The notes below the pieces were generated by a model. The model saw nothing but the letters and a program-made list of their open reading frames with translations. It was not told the origin of the DNA and did not search any database. This document shows positions 42,399-54,286 of a stretch of 64,000 nt of DNA, one piece after another. Source of the DNA: Streptomyces caelestis (GTDB lineage: Bacteria; Actinomycetota; Actinomycetes; Streptomycetales; Streptomycetaceae); the NCBI RefSeq assembly GCF_014205255.1, contig NZ_JACHNE010000001.1:1612001-1676000 (forward strand), written 5' to 3'. Position numbers and translations under genes: made by a program. Within the stretch, counting starts at the first letter, position 1; each line of letters begins with the position of its first letter.

Positions 42399-43781
42399 GT
42401 GACCACCACGCTCGCAGGCGGCCGTGCCGCCCGCCGCCAGACGATGCGCCGCATCCGCCCGCGCCGCTCCCCGGCCGTACCGCTGCTGATCGCCCTGTGG
42501 GCGGGTGCGGCGGCCGTGCTGTGGCTGTGGTGGGACAACACAGCGTCGCTCGCGGACACCTCGGCCAAGATCCTGGCCGCGGGCCGGATCACCGGCCTGC
42601 TCGCCGGCTACCTCATGGCGCTGGTGGTGCTCCAGATGGCCCGGGTGCCCGCGCTGGAGCGGCGGGTGGGCACCGACCGGGTCGCCCGCTGGCACGCCAT
42701 GACCGGCCGCTACACGCTCTGCCTGGTCCTCGCCCACGTCTTCCTCACCATGTGGGGCTACGCCCTCCAGGCGGGCAAGGGGCTCGGCGCCATCGTCCAG
42801 CAGACGACCGACTCCATCAACCAGCTGCCGGACATGGGCAAGGCCGCCATCGGCACGGGCCTGCTGTTCGTCATCGGGATCCTCTCGATCGGCGGCGTCC
42901 GCCGGCTGATCGGGTACGACACCTGGTACCACGTGCACCTGCTCACCTACGCGGCCGTGTACCTGACGTTCTGGCACCAGATCACGACGGGCAACGAGTT
43001 CGCCGTCGAGCCCGCCGCGAAGACCTTCTGGTACGGGCTGTACGGCGCGGTGACCGCGCTCGTCCTCTGGTACCGGATCCTCACCCCGATCCGGCTGAAC
43101 CTGCGGCACCGGATGCGGGTCGAGGCGGTCATCGAGGAGACCCCGGGCATCGTGTCCGTGCTGATCGGCGGGCGCAAGCTGCACCGGATGGGCGCGGAGG
43201 CGGGCCAGTTCTTCCGCTGGCGGTTCAAGGCGCCCGGCATGCGCTTCAGTTCGCACCCGTACTCGCTCTCGGCGGCGCCCCGCCCGGACATGCTGCGGAT
43301 CACCGTCAAGGCGATCGGTGACCACACCTCCCGGCTGCGCGAGCTCAAGCCCGGCACCAAGGTCTGGGCGGAGGGCCCGTACGGCGCGATGACCGCGCAG
43401 CGCCGCAGCCGCGGCAAGGTGCTGCTGGTCGCGGGCGGTGTCGGCATCACCCCGATGCGGGCCCTGTTCGAAACCCTGCCGGGCGCCTCCGGCGACATCA
43501 CGCTGCTCTACCGGGCCAACAGCACCCAGGACCTGGCCCTGTGGGGCGAGCTCGCCAAGATCGCCGACGAGCGCGGTGCCCGGCTGATGTACGCGGTCAA
43601 CAGCCCCGACGGGGAACGGCCCGACATCTCCGCGGAGTCCCTCCGGCGGAAGATCCCGGACATCGACGACCACGACGTCTTCATGTGCGGGCCGCCCGGC
43701 TTCGCGCAGTCGGTGTACGAGGCACTGCGCGGCGCGGGAGTCCCCGCACGCCGTATCCACCACGAGTCGTTCGAGATGTGA
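42399..43781 (+). CDS. Ferric-reductase-like membrane flavocytochrome
   Basis: This 460-residue protein should pass electrons from NAD(P)H through FAD and membrane haem to the outside. The N-terminal ~225 residues have about six membrane helices with His residues for haem (WHAMTGRY, LAHVFLTMWGY, YHVHLLTY, FWHQI). The C-terminal half is a ferredoxin-NADP reductase domain: FAD site SHPYSLS, NAD loop GGVGITPMRALFETLP and the end motif FMCGPPGFAQ. The GTG at 42399 has GGAGG four bases upstream. It is the first gene of a unit with an FMN-binding protein and ApbE, which together suggest an extracytoplasmic electron chain. Confidence 0.9.
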   Translation: MTTTLAGGRAARRQTMRRIRPRRSPAVPLLIALWAGAAAVLWLWWDNTASLADTSAKILAAGRITGLLAGYLMALVVLQMARVPALERRVGTDRVARWHAMTGRYTLCLVLAHVFLTMWGYALQAGKGLGAIVQQTTDSINQLPDMGKAAIGTGLLFVIGILSIGGVRRLIGYDTWYHVHLLTYAAVYLTFWHQITTGNEFAVEPAAKTFWYGLYGAVTALVLWYRILTPIRLNLRHRMRVEAVIEETPGIVSVLIGGRKLHRMGAEAGQFFRWRFKAPGMRFSSHPYSLSAAPRPDMLRITVKAIGDHTSRLRELKPGTKVWAEGPYGAMTAQRRSRGKVLLVAGGVGITPMRALFETLPGASGDITLLYRANSTQDLALWGELAKIADERGARLMYAVNSPDGERPDISAESLRRKIPDIDDHDVFMCGPPGFAQSVYEALRGAGVPARRIHHESFEM

Positions 43782-43821
43782 GCGACGGGACATCAACGGC
43801 CCTTCAGGAGCTTGAGAAACG

Positions 43822-44943
43822 ATGAGGAAGTCTCACCCCGTCCGGCGTGCCGTGCTCGCCGGCGCAGCCACCGTCTCCGGGATCGTGCTGCTGCTGTCAC
43901 TGAAGCCGGCCTCCGACCCGGGCGCCGCCCAGGCCGCGGGCGGTCAGCTCCCGCCCGCGGCCGCCGGGCAGGCCCCGCAGGGCGGCGTGAACGGCACCGT
44001 CACCGGTGACGCGGCGCAGACGCAGTACGGCGCGGTGCAGGTGCGCCTGACCATGAGCAACGGCAAGATCACTCAGGCCGAGGCGGTCCAGGCCCCCAAG
44101 GGCGGCCGCAGCGACCAGATCACCGCCAGCTCCGTGCCGCGCCTCAACCAGGCGGCGGTCGCCGCCCAGAGCGCGGGGATCGACGCCGTGTCCGGGGCGA
44201 CGTACACCAGCGCCGGCTACAAGAAGTCCCTCCAGTCGGCCCTGGACAAGGCCAAGGCTTCGGCCGGCGGCGCGCAGGGCTCGGGCAACGCCCGGACCGT
44301 GACCGGTGACGCGGTGCAGACGCAGTACGGCCCGGTCCAGGTCCGTATCACCGTCGCCGGCGGGAAAATCACTAAGGCCGAGGCGGTCCAGGCCCCCAAG
44401 GGCGGCCGCAGCGACCAGATCACGGCCAGCTCGGTGCCCCGCCTCAACCAGGCGGCGGTCGCGGCGGGGAGCGCGGAGATCGACGCGGTCTCGGGCGCCA
44501 CCTACACCAGCGCCGGTTACAAGAAGTCCCTCCAGTCCGCCCTGGACAAGGCTCCGGCAGGGGGCGGCGGCTCCTCCCAGGCCGCCGGCTCCGGGGGCGG
44601 TTCGTCCCAGGGCTCCGGCTCCGGGGGCGGTTCGTCCCAGGGCGCCGGCTCCGGGGGCGGCCAGGCCCAGACTCAGACCCTCACCGGCAGCGTGGCGCAG
44701 ACGCAGTACGGTCCGGTCCAGGTCCGCATCACCGTCGCCGGCGGCAAGATCACCAAGGCCGAAGCCGTCCAGGCCCCCAAGGGCGGCCGCAGCGACCAGA
44801 TCACCTCCACCTCCGTCCCCCGCCTCAACCAGGCGGCCGTCGCGGCCGGAAACGCCCAGATCGACGCCGTCTCCGGAGCCACCTACACCAGCGCCGGCTA
44901 CAAGCAGTCCCTCCAGTCGGCCCTGGACCAGGCCGGTGGCTGA
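43822..44943 (+). CDS. Exported protein with three FMN-binding domains
   Basis: This 373-residue protein has a basic start and a signal anchor (VLAGAATVSGIVLLLSL). It then carries three near-identical FMN-binding domains (about residues 55-144, 155-244 and 285-373), separated by Gly/Ser/Gln linkers. Each has DAVSGATYT at residues 121-129, 221-229 and 348-356; this matches the ApbE flavinylation motif, with covalent FMN expected on Thr127, Thr227 and Thr354. It should act outside the membrane as a multi-flavin electron carrier. It starts 40 bases after the reductase, and apbE follows at once. Confidence 0.92.
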   Translation: MRKSHPVRRAVLAGAATVSGIVLLLSLKPASDPGAAQAAGGQLPPAAAGQAPQGGVNGTVTGDAAQTQYGAVQVRLTMSNGKITQAEAVQAPKGGRSDQITASSVPRLNQAAVAAQSAGIDAVSGATYTSAGYKKSLQSALDKAKASAGGAQGSGNARTVTGDAVQTQYGPVQVRITVAGGKITKAEAVQAPKGGRSDQITASSVPRLNQAAVAAGSAEIDAVSGATYTSAGYKKSLQSALDKAPAGGGGSSQAAGSGGGSSQGSGSGGGSSQGAGSGGGQAQTQTLTGSVAQTQYGPVQVRITVAGGKITKAEAVQAPKGGRSDQITSTSVPRLNQAAVAAGNAQIDAVSGATYTSAGYKQSLQSALDQAGG

Positions 44944-44947
44944 CACG

Positions 44948-45739
44948 GTGGCCGACTCCGCACAGGCTCCCGCCGCGGTACGTCACGCGGAGGAGACGAT
45001 GGGGACCGTCTTCTCCTTCGACGTCCGCGGCGGGGAACCCGGCGCCGTGCGCGCGGCGGTCGACGAGGCCGTCGCCGGGCTGCACAGGGTCGACGAGGTG
45101 TTCAGCACCTACCGCGAGGACAGCCAGATCTCCCGGCTGCAACGCGCTGAGCTGACGGTCGAGGAGTGTGATCCGGAGGTCGGCGAGGTCCTGAAGCTCG
45201 CGGCCGAGGCGGAGCAGCTGAGTGACGGCTGGTTCAGCACGTCGTACGGGGGCCGCCTCGATCCGACCGGCATCGTGAAGGGCTGGGCGGTCGAGCGGGC
45301 GGCGCGGCGGCTGGCGGCGGTGCCCGGGGTGACCGGAGTGAGCGTCAACGGCGGCGGCGATGTGCAGTTGCTCGGGGCCCCGGGTTCGGAGCGGCCGTGG
45401 CGGGTCGGGGTGTCCGATCCCCTGCGACCGGGAGGTCTCGCGGCGGTGATCTCCGCGGCAGGGGTGGACGAGCTGGCCGTGGCCACATCCGGGACCGCCG
45501 AGCGGGGCGCGCACATCGTCGACCCGCGTACGGGGCGTTCGGCCGTGACCGACCTGGTCGCCGTGACGGTGGTGGGGCCTCGGCTGACGTGGGCGGACTG
45601 CTGGGCCACGGCGGCGTTCGCGATGGGCTCGCGGGAGGGGCTGGCGTGGCTGGAGTCGCTGCCGGGGGTTGAGGCGCTGTTGATCACGGCCGGCGATGAG
45701 GTGCGCTGTACTGGAGGTTTGGCGGCGCGGCTGGGGTGA
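44948..45739 (+). CDS. apbE: FAD:protein FMN transferase
   Basis: This 263-residue enzyme transfers FMN from FAD to Thr residues of exported flavoproteins, with Mg2+. It opens with ETMGTVFSFDV, has the DEVFSTYREDSQISRLQ segment, the DPTGIVKGWAVE block, VNGGGDVQLLG and the C-terminal WADCWATAAFAMG, all standard in ApbE. No Sec signal is visible, so it may work inside before export or lack one. A GTG at 44936, overlapping the previous stop, is an equally possible start. The adjacent triple FMN protein is its obvious substrate. Confidence 0.92.
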   Translation: MADSAQAPAAVRHAEETMGTVFSFDVRGGEPGAVRAAVDEAVAGLHRVDEVFSTYREDSQISRLQRAELTVEECDPEVGEVLKLAAEAEQLSDGWFSTSYGGRLDPTGIVKGWAVERAARRLAAVPGVTGVSVNGGGDVQLLGAPGSERPWRVGVSDPLRPGGLAAVISAAGVDELAVATSGTAERGAHIVDPRTGRSAVTDLVAVTVVGPRLTWADCWATAAFAMGSREGLAWLESLPGVEALLITAGDEVRCTGGLAARLG

Positions 45740-45778
45740 GTCGGGGCTGGGGCGGGGGTTTGCTCAACCCGCGCCGGC

Positions 45779-45859
45779 GGGGTGCCGCTTGGGACGGGTG
45801 CCGCCCTGGGGGTACCTCCCAGGCCCTTAAGGCACTGGGGGAGGCACGAATGCCCGCAG
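45779..45859. repeat. Dispersed intergenic repeat, family B copy 2
   Basis: The blocks GGGTGCCGCTT, GGGTGCCGCCCT and GGCACGAATGCCCGCAG occur in the same order as at 11659-11713. An extra insert with GGGGGTACCTCCC (a small hairpin) lies between the second and third blocks. Confidence 0.7.
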
Positions 45860-45867
45860 TCAAGCGG

Positions 45868-45923
45868 ACCTTCTTGGGGACGCGGGGGGCTGCGCGACCA
45901 GCCACAGCGCACCCGCACACAGC
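45868..45923. repeat. Dispersed intergenic repeat, family C copy 1
   Basis: Contains CTGCGCGACCAGCCAC followed shortly by CACCCGCA, after a G-rich lead (GGGGACGCGGGG). The same arrangement is found at 63881-63930. It lies just before the argR end (minus strand). Confidence 0.75.
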
Positions 45924-45949
45924 CACCACCGGCAACCCCCACCGGGTGC

Positions 45950-46495
45950 TCAATGCCCGTTCTGCGCCAGCCTCAGCAAATGGTCGGCCAGCGCCTGCCC
46001 CCCGTCAGGGTTCCGGCTGATCAACAGCAACGTGTCGTCACCCGCGATCGTCCCGAGAATGTCGTGCAGCTCGGCCTGGTCGATCGCCGACGCCAGGAAC
46101 TGCGCGGCCCCCGGAGGAGTCCGCAGGACCACGAGGTTCGCCGAAGCCTCCGCGGAGATCAGCAGCTCCTGCGACAGCCGCCGCATCCGCTCCTCCTTCG
46201 CCGACCCGCCCAGCGGCGCGCGCGGCGTGCGGAAACCGCCCTCGCTCGGTACCGCGTAGATCAGGTCGCCGTCGGTGTTGCGGATCTTCACCGCGTTCAG
46301 CTCGTCCAGGTCCCGGGAGAGCGTCGCCTGCGTGACGCTCAGCCCGTCGTCGGCGAGCAGCTTCGCCAGCTGGCTCTGCGACCGCACCGGCTGCCGGTTG
46401 AGGATGTCCACGATCCGGCGGTGGCGTGCGGTGCGGGTCTGCGGCACGGCGGGCCCGTTCGCCCCCGGCTGCTCGTGGTCCTGCGCCTGGCTCAT
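45950..46495 (-). CDS. argR: Arginine repressor ArgR
   Basis: This 181-residue protein has a winged-helix DNA-binding domain ([12 protein letters not shown], then [27 protein letters not shown]) and a C-terminal oligomerisation/arginine-binding domain with [15 protein letters not shown], where the Asp pair contacts arginine. I use ATG 46495, seven bases after the argD stop; an earlier Met would overlap argD. It is the last gene of the argCJBDR operon and should repress this operon and argGH through ARG boxes. Confidence 0.95.
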   Translation of the reverse strand: MSQAQDHEQPGANGPAVPQTRTARHRRIVDILNRQPVRSQSQLAKLLADDGLSVTQATLSRDLDELNAVKIRNTDGDLIYAVPSEGGFRTPRAPLGGSAKEERMRRLSQELLISAEASANLVVLRTPPGAAQFLASAIDQAELHDILGTIAGDDTLLLISRNPDGGQALADHLLRLAQNGH

Positions 46496-46502
46496 CGTCG
46501 TC

Positions 46503-47714
46503 TCATTCCCCGGATCGTCCGTCCCCGTCGGCACTCGCGTCGAGGACGCCGGGCAGCGCCCGGAGGAAGGCGTCCACCTCGTCGTCGCCGATGTTCAGCG
46601 GCGGCATGAGCCGTACGACGTCGGGAGCGGGCGCGTTCACCAGGAGGCCGGCGTCCTGAGCCGCCTGCTGCACCTGGGGCGCGAGCGGCTCGGTGAGCAC
46701 GATACCCAGGAGCAGACCCGTCCCCCGGACGAAATCGATCAACTCGTGACCGAGGCCCTCGATCCCGTCACGCAACTTCTCGCTCTGCCGCTTGACGTTC
46801 TGCAGCAACCCCTCGTTCTCGATGGTGTCGAGGACGGCGAGCCCGGCGGCGCAGGCGACGGGGTTGCCGCCGAAGGTCGTGCCGTGGTGGCCGGGCTGGA
46901 GCAGCTCGGCGGCGCGCCCGAAGGCGACGGTCGCGCCCAGCGGCAGTCCGCCGCCGAGGCCCTTGGCGAGGGTGACGACGTCGGGCAGCACGCCCTCGTG
47001 GGCCTGGTACTCGAACCAGTGGCCGGTCCGGCCGACGCCGGTCTGCACCTCGTCGAGGACGAGCAGCGCGCCGGTGGCGGCGGTGATGGCCCGGGCGGCC
47101 TTGAGGTACCCGGCGGGCGGGACCACGACCCCGTTCTCGCCCTGAACCGGCTCGATGACGACGAGGGCGGTCTCCTCCGTCACCGCGGCGGCCAGCGCCT
47201 GCGCGTCGCCGTAGGGGACGTGCGTGACGTCGCCGGGCAGCGGCAGGAAGGGCTCCCGCTTGCCGGGCTGGCCGGTGAGCGCGAGGGCGCCCATGGTGCG
47301 GCCGTGGAAGCCGCCCTGGGTCGCGACCATGTGGGTCCGCCCGGTGAGGCGGCCGATCTTGAAGGCGCCCTCGTTGGCCTCGGCGCCGGAGTTGCAGAAG
47401 TAGACCTTGCCGTCGCGGCCGAAGAGCTGGAGCAGCCGTTCGGCGAGCGCGACCGGCGGCTCGGCGACGAACAGGTTGGAGACATGGCCGAGGGAGGCGA
47501 TCTGCCGGCTCACGGCCTCGACGACGGCCGGGTGGGCGTGGCCGAGCGCGTTGACCGCGATGCCGCCGACGAAGTCCAGGTACTGCTTGCCGTCGGCGTC
47601 CCAGAGCCTGGTGCCCTCGCCGCGGACGAGCGGGAGCCTCGGGGTGCCGTAGTTGTTCATGAGCGCGTTCTGCCACCGCGCGGTCAGTTCCTGGTTGCCC
47701 ACGACGTTGTTCAC
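46503..47714 (-). CDS. argD: Acetylornithine aminotransferase
   Basis: This 403-residue class III PLP aminotransferase makes N-acetylornithine from the semialdehyde. The PLP lysine is in [27 protein letters not shown] gives the Asp that holds the pyridine ring, and [17 protein letters not shown] binds phosphate. The likely start is GTG 47714, overlapping the argB stop as GTGA. It lies fourth in argC-J-B-D-R. Confidence 0.96.
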   Translation of the reverse strand: MNNVVGNQELTARWQNALMNNYGTPRLPLVRGEGTRLWDADGKQYLDFVGGIAVNALGHAHPAVVEAVSRQIASLGHVSNLFVAEPPVALAERLLQLFGRDGKVYFCNSGAEANEGAFKIGRLTGRTHMVATQGGFHGRTMGALALTGQPGKREPFLPLPGDVTHVPYGDAQALAAAVTEETALVVIEPVQGENGVVVPPAGYLKAARAITAATGALLVLDEVQTGVGRTGHWFEYQAHEGVLPDVVTLAKGLGGGLPLGATVAFGRAAELLQPGHHGTTFGGNPVACAAGLAVLDTIENEGLLQNVKRQSEKLRDGIEGLGHELIDFVRGTGLLLGIVLTEPLAPQVQQAAQDAGLLVNAPAPDVVRLMPPLNIGDDEVDAFLRALPGVLDASADGDGRSGE

Positions 47715-48630
47715 GACTCCCCCTGTCCGCCCGGTCCCTCGGGCTTCTCGTCGGCCACGACCATCGTGCCGATCCCCTCGTCGGTGAAGATCTCCAGCAG
47801 GATCGAGTGCTGGACCCGGCCGTCGATGACCCGGGCGGTGGTGACGCCGCCCCGTACGGCGTGCAGGCAGCCCTCCATCTTCGGCACCATGCCGGAGGAC
47901 AGGTCCGGCAGCAGCCGCTCCAGCTCGGAGGCGGTGAGGCGGCTGATCACCTCGTCGCTGTGGGGCCAGTCCTCGTAGAGTCCCTCGACGTCCGTGAGGA
48001 CCATGAGGGTTTCGGCGCCCAGTGCAGCAGCGAGTGCCGCAGCCGCCGTATCAGCATTGACGTTGTAGACATGTCCGTCGTCCTGGGAGCGGGCGATCGA
48101 CGAGACGACCGGGATGCGGCCGTCGGCGAGCAGGGCCTCGATCGCGCCCGTGTCGATCGCGGTGATCTCGCCCACCCGCCCGATGTCGACGAGTTCGCCG
48201 TCGATCTCGGGCTGGTGCTTGGTGGCGGTGATGGTGTGCGCGTCCTCGCCCGTCAGGCCGACGGCGAGCGGGCCGTGCTGGTTGAGCAGCCCGACCAGCT
48301 CGCGCTGCACCTGCCCGGCCAGCACCATCCGTACGACGTCCATGGCGTCCTCGGTGGTCACCCTGAGGCCGGCCTTGAACTCGCTGACGATGCCGTGCTG
48401 GTCGAGGGCGGCGCTGATCTGCGGCCCGCCGCCGTGCACGACGACGGGCTTGAGACCGGCGTGGTGCAGGAACACCACGTCCTGGGCGAAGGCGGCCTTC
48501 AGGTCCTCGTCGACCATGGCGTTGCCGCCGAACTTGATGACGACCGTCTTGCCGTTGTGCCGGACCAGCCAGGGCAGCGCCTCGATGAGGATCTGGGCCT
48601 TGGGCAGCGCGGTGTGTTTGCGGGTAGTGC

Positions 48631-48634
<4 letters not shown>
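47711..48634 (-). CDS. argB: Acetylglutamate kinase
   Basis: This 307-residue amino acid kinase phosphorylates N-acetylglutamate. It has [11 protein letters not shown] (ATP), [11 protein letters not shown] (substrate glycine loop) and [18 protein letters not shown]. Length matches the arginine-sensitive type. The ATG at 48634 overlaps the argJ stop as ATGA, so translation is coupled. Confidence 0.96.
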
Positions 48635-50819
<2,185 letters not shown>

Positions 50820-50824
50820 TCAGG

Positions 50825-50861
50825 AAGCATGACTATACGTTTCACCGCAGTTTTATGCAAT
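50825..50861 (-). promoter_or_regulatory. Tandem ARG boxes upstream of argC
   Basis: Two degenerate palindromes lie 18 to 52 bases before the argC start: AGCATGACTATACG around 50826-50839 and CGCAGTTTTATGCA around 50846-50859, about 20 bases centre to centre. They resemble the ArgR pair at argG, so ArgR probably represses the operon that encodes it. Confidence 0.65.
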
Positions 50862-50971
50862 CCCCACCCCTGAGCGGGCACCCTGCGCCACCAGGAAACG
50901 ACTTTGTCCGGGACATGATCACAGGTTAGGGTCCCCCGTCACGTATCAGGGGATCACGGCAGGTGGGGGAC

Positions 50972-51661
50972 ATGGCCGAAGAAGTCGGCGGGCACATCAA
51001 AGGTCCGAACGCATGGAGGCAGGCCTTCGCTGCCATAGCGCTGGCCGCGGCACTCGGTGGCGCTCTGTGGGCGTCCGAGGAGCTGTCCGGAAACGGCAGT
51101 GGCCCGCCGCCCGCCACCTGCTCCGACGAGGACGCCGGGAAGGCCGCGGGGCGAGTGACCGGGAAGCAGCTGTGCGAGGCACTGCACCGTCCCGACCTCG
51201 CCGCTCTGCTCGGCACGCCGACGGAGACCGCGAAGACCGCCAGCGGCGGCGACAGCTCGTTCAAGTCCGCCGGCGGCAAGGAGATCGCCACACCCTCGGC
51301 GCAGGTCGAGTTCGACACCTACACCGTGACGCTGTCGGCGACCTACGACGGTCTTCCGGTCGCCGGGTCCCACACGCTGCTGGGGAACGACGCCGAGCAG
51401 CGGAAGGTGCTGGGCCGGCCGGCCGTCCTCTACTCGGACCGCACCATCAGCATCAGCTTCCGCCTCGACGGGGGCGACAGCGAGACCGGCCCCGGCGTCC
51501 CGGCCCGGGCGCTCACCGTGGCGCAGGACGCGAAGGACAGAGGCGGTTCCCTCGATGTGACGCTGTGGCGCGCGGACGGAGGGGTGCCGGACGACGCCGT
51601 ACTGCTGCGCGTCGCCGAGAAGGTGCTGCCGACGGTCCCTGGGTGGACCGCCGGCCGGTGA
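50972..51661 (+). CDS. DUF6215-type membrane-anchored protein
   Basis: This 229-residue protein starts with a short cytoplasmic tail and one membrane helix (WRQAFAAIALAAALGGALWA, residues 15-34). The outside part has a Cys pair (ATCSDEDAGK and KQLCEALHRP) and a beta-rich body, which fits the Streptomyces DUF6215 family. I use ATG 50972, whose MAEEVGGHIKGPNAW start resembles relatives; GTG 50963 is an alternative. Function unknown. It is divergent from argC and not part of the arginine genes. Confidence 0.8.
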   Translation: MAEEVGGHIKGPNAWRQAFAAIALAAALGGALWASEELSGNGSGPPPATCSDEDAGKAAGRVTGKQLCEALHRPDLAALLGTPTETAKTASGGDSSFKSAGGKEIATPSAQVEFDTYTVTLSATYDGLPVAGSHTLLGNDAEQRKVLGRPAVLYSDRTISISFRLDGGDSETGPGVPARALTVAQDAKDRGGSLDVTLWRADGGVPDDAVLLRVAEKVLPTVPGWTAGR

Positions 51662-51772
51662 CGGCCGGTCCCGCCCGCGCGCCGGGCGGCACGTGCCGGG
51701 GCGGCACCGCCGTCAGGGGTGCCGCCACGTCGTGGGCCGCCGTCCCGGGGACGGCGGCCCACGAGGGACCCG

Positions 51773-54256
51773 CTACCTCTGCTTGATCCGCAGGAAGGTG
51801 ACGGAGTTCGCCGGGAAGGTGTAGGTGAACTTCCCGGCCACGCCACGGAAGGTGGACGTCACCGGCGTCACCGGCGTGTCCGTCTCCGTGTTGACGGCGT
51901 CCTCCTCGGCGGCCAGCGTGGTCACGCGGGCCGTGGAGGCGACCTTCGCGCCACCCAGGTCGACGGCCGTACGGGCCTCGGCGGACTGGGCGTTGACGAC
52001 CTTGACGATCAGGTCACCGGTCTTGGCGTCCTTGGTGACGACCTGGCGGAACGGCTCGGCCGGCTTGTCGTCCTTGAAGCTGCCCCACTCCTTGCCGTCC
52101 AGGAACAGGGTGACCTGGCGGCCACGCACCTTGATGTCGATGTCGTAGGCACGGCCGGTCTCGATCGACCCGGCCTTCGTCATCAGCGTGCCCTTGCCGC
52201 CGTCGACGGCCTGCTCGATCGCGGACTGGGTGTTGTTCCAGCCGCCCAGGTTCCACCAGTAGTAGTTCCCGGTGTCCTTGACGCCGAAGGCGACGAGGAA
52301 GCCCTCCTTGCCGGACTTCTTGGTGGCCTTCACATGCAGGTCGTAGTCCTTCCAGGCCGGCTCGCCCGCCGTGACCAAGGTGTTCTCGGCGGCGGTGTCG
52401 GTCTGGACGTACTGCCCGTCCTGGATGCTCCAGCTGCCACGGCCGCTGGTGGTCCACTTCGAGGCGTCACCGGAGAAGTCGTCGCTGAGCAGCGTCGAGC
52501 CGTCCGCGGCGGTGACCTTGACGTCGTCGTACGCGGCGCTGGTCGCCCACGTGGACAGGCCGACGGCACCCGTGATCGGGCCGCTGACGTCCGGCGTGCC
52601 GGTCGCCTTCGACGGGACCACGCGGTCGCCGACGTTGGTCATGAACAGCTTCTGGACCTCGTAGTTGGCCGAGTTCCAGGAGGCCCGGTTGTTGAACCAG
52701 ATCATGTCCGGCCGCCACTGCACGTAGTCCTCGTTGGCGAGCAGCGGGGCGTACGAGGCGAGCTTGACGACGTCCGCGTTGCGCTCCAGGCCGGTCATGA
52801 AGGCGGCCTCGGCAAGGCCGTTCTTCCAGGCGTTGCCCTGGGAGGCGTACTCGCCGAGGAAGACCTTGGGGCCCTTGCGGTCGTAGGAGTCGTAGCGGTC
52901 GTTGTTCTGCAGGAACCAGTTCGGGCTGTTGTAGTAGTGCTCGTCGACCATGTCGACCTTGCCCTCGCGGTTGAGCTGCCAGGCGGTGTCGAAGGTCGTG
53001 CCGGCGTCGTCCGGGCCCGAGTTCGAGATGACGGTGATGTCCGGGTACTTCGCCTTGATGGCGGCCCGGAACTGCTGGAAGCGGGCGAAGAACTCCTCGG
53101 GGAGGTTCTCCTCGTTGCCGACCCCGAGGTGGGTCAGGTGGAAGGGCTTGGGGTGGCCCATCCGCGCCCGGACCTTGCCCCACTTGGAGGTCGCCGGGCC
53201 GTTGGCGAACTCGATGAGGTCGAGGGTGTCCTGGATGTGGCGCTTGAGCAGGGCGTCGTCGTCGGTGGCCTTGTTCTGGCCGCAGCCGGTCACCAGGGCG
53301 GGGACGACGGGCAGCGGCATGGCGCCGATGTCCTCGGAGAAGCGGAAGTACTCGTAGTAGCCGAGGCCGTAGCTCTGGTTGTAGCCCCAGAAGTTGGCGT
53401 TGGTGGCGCGCTCCTCGACCGGACCGATGGTGTCCTTCCACTGGTAGCTGCGCTTGCGCTGCCAGTTCGAGGCCTCGCTGTAGTCCTCCATGGAGCCGGT
53501 GTTGACCAGGCAGCCGCCGGGGAAGCGCACGAAGCCCGGTTTCAGGGCGGCGATCTTCTCGGCGAGGTCCTTGCGCAGGCCGTTCGGCTGGTTCTTGTAG
53601 GTGTCACGCGGGAAGAGCGAGATCTCGTCGAGCGCGGCGGCGTTCGTCGAGGCGACGGCGAGGCGGCCGCGGTTGCTGGTGCGGGTCGCGGTGAAGGTGG
53701 CCTTGTACTTGGCCCAGCCGCCCTTGACGGCCACCTGCCGGGCGGTCGCCAGCGTGCCCGCCGTGTCCTTGAGGGAGACGGTGAGCGTGCTGCCGCTCTC
53801 GGCGCGGGCCCACACGGAGAAGTCGTACTTCTTGCCCTGCTCGACCCGGATGCCGGTGTTGTATCCGGCGTTCGTCACGGAGGAACCGGCGCCCAGGGAG
53901 AGGTAGTTGCGGTTGCGCTCGTTGAGGCGGCCCGAGTCGTTCACGACCTCGGCCGCGCCGCCGACCGCCCACGAGGTCAGGGGCGTGTAGGAGCCGTTGT
54001 CGGCGGTGGAGTACTCGAAGGAGCGGTTCTGCACGAGCTCGGCGTACAGACCGCCGTCGGCGGCCCGGTTGATGTCCTCGAAGAAGACGCCGTACATCGT
54101 GTCGTCGATCGCCGCGCCCTGGGCGGACGGGTCGACGGTGATCGCGTAGTCGGGGACGTCCTCGGCGTGCGCGGGGGCCGGTACGAGGGCTGCTGCCGTC
54201 AGGAGCGCGGTGGTCGTGAGACCGACTCTCCATCGGGTGCGGGCGGTGCGTGGCAT
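51773..54256 (-). CDS. Secreted GH51 alpha-L-arabinofuranosidase, multidomain
   Basis: This 827-residue enzyme would remove arabinofuranose from plant hemicellulose. After a Sec signal (LTTTALLTAAALVPAPAHA) comes a GH51 start (MYGVFFEDINRAADGGLYAE), an inserted CBM4/9-like beta domain (about residues 85-205) and the GH51 barrel. The acid/base Glu is in GVGNEENLPEEF and the nucleophile Glu in KVFLGEYAS. Near residues 560-715 lies a laminin-G/DUF1080-like sugar-binding domain (DDFSGDASKW, YYWWNLGGWNN), then the C-terminal beta domain. The ATG at 54256 has GGAG five bases upstream. Confidence 0.9.
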   Translation of the reverse strand: MPRTARTRWRVGLTTTALLTAAALVPAPAHAEDVPDYAITVDPSAQGAAIDDTMYGVFFEDINRAADGGLYAELVQNRSFEYSTADNGSYTPLTSWAVGGAAEVVNDSGRLNERNRNYLSLGAGSSVTNAGYNTGIRVEQGKKYDFSVWARAESGSTLTVSLKDTAGTLATARQVAVKGGWAKYKATFTATRTSNRGRLAVASTNAAALDEISLFPRDTYKNQPNGLRKDLAEKIAALKPGFVRFPGGCLVNTGSMEDYSEASNWQRKRSYQWKDTIGPVEERATNANFWGYNQSYGLGYYEYFRFSEDIGAMPLPVVPALVTGCGQNKATDDDALLKRHIQDTLDLIEFANGPATSKWGKVRARMGHPKPFHLTHLGVGNEENLPEEFFARFQQFRAAIKAKYPDITVISNSGPDDAGTTFDTAWQLNREGKVDMVDEHYYNSPNWFLQNNDRYDSYDRKGPKVFLGEYASQGNAWKNGLAEAAFMTGLERNADVVKLASYAPLLANEDYVQWRPDMIWFNNRASWNSANYEVQKLFMTNVGDRVVPSKATGTPDVSGPITGAVGLSTWATSAAYDDVKVTAADGSTLLSDDFSGDASKWTTSGRGSWSIQDGQYVQTDTAAENTLVTAGEPAWKDYDLHVKATKKSGKEGFLVAFGVKDTGNYYWWNLGGWNNTQSAIEQAVDGGKGTLMTKAGSIETGRAYDIDIKVRGRQVTLFLDGKEWGSFKDDKPAEPFRQVVTKDAKTGDLIVKVVNAQSAEARTAVDLGGAKVASTARVTTLAAEEDAVNTETDTPVTPVTSTFRGVAGKFTYTFPANSVTFLRIKQR

Positions 54257-54286
54257 GGATACTCCGCGGCTCTCTGGTAGAGGAAT

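Noticed and set aside
51719..54280. An 853-residue plus-strand frame opposite the arabinofuranosidase
   Set aside because: The GH51 frame has signal peptide, catalytic residues and ribosome site; the opposite frame has none.
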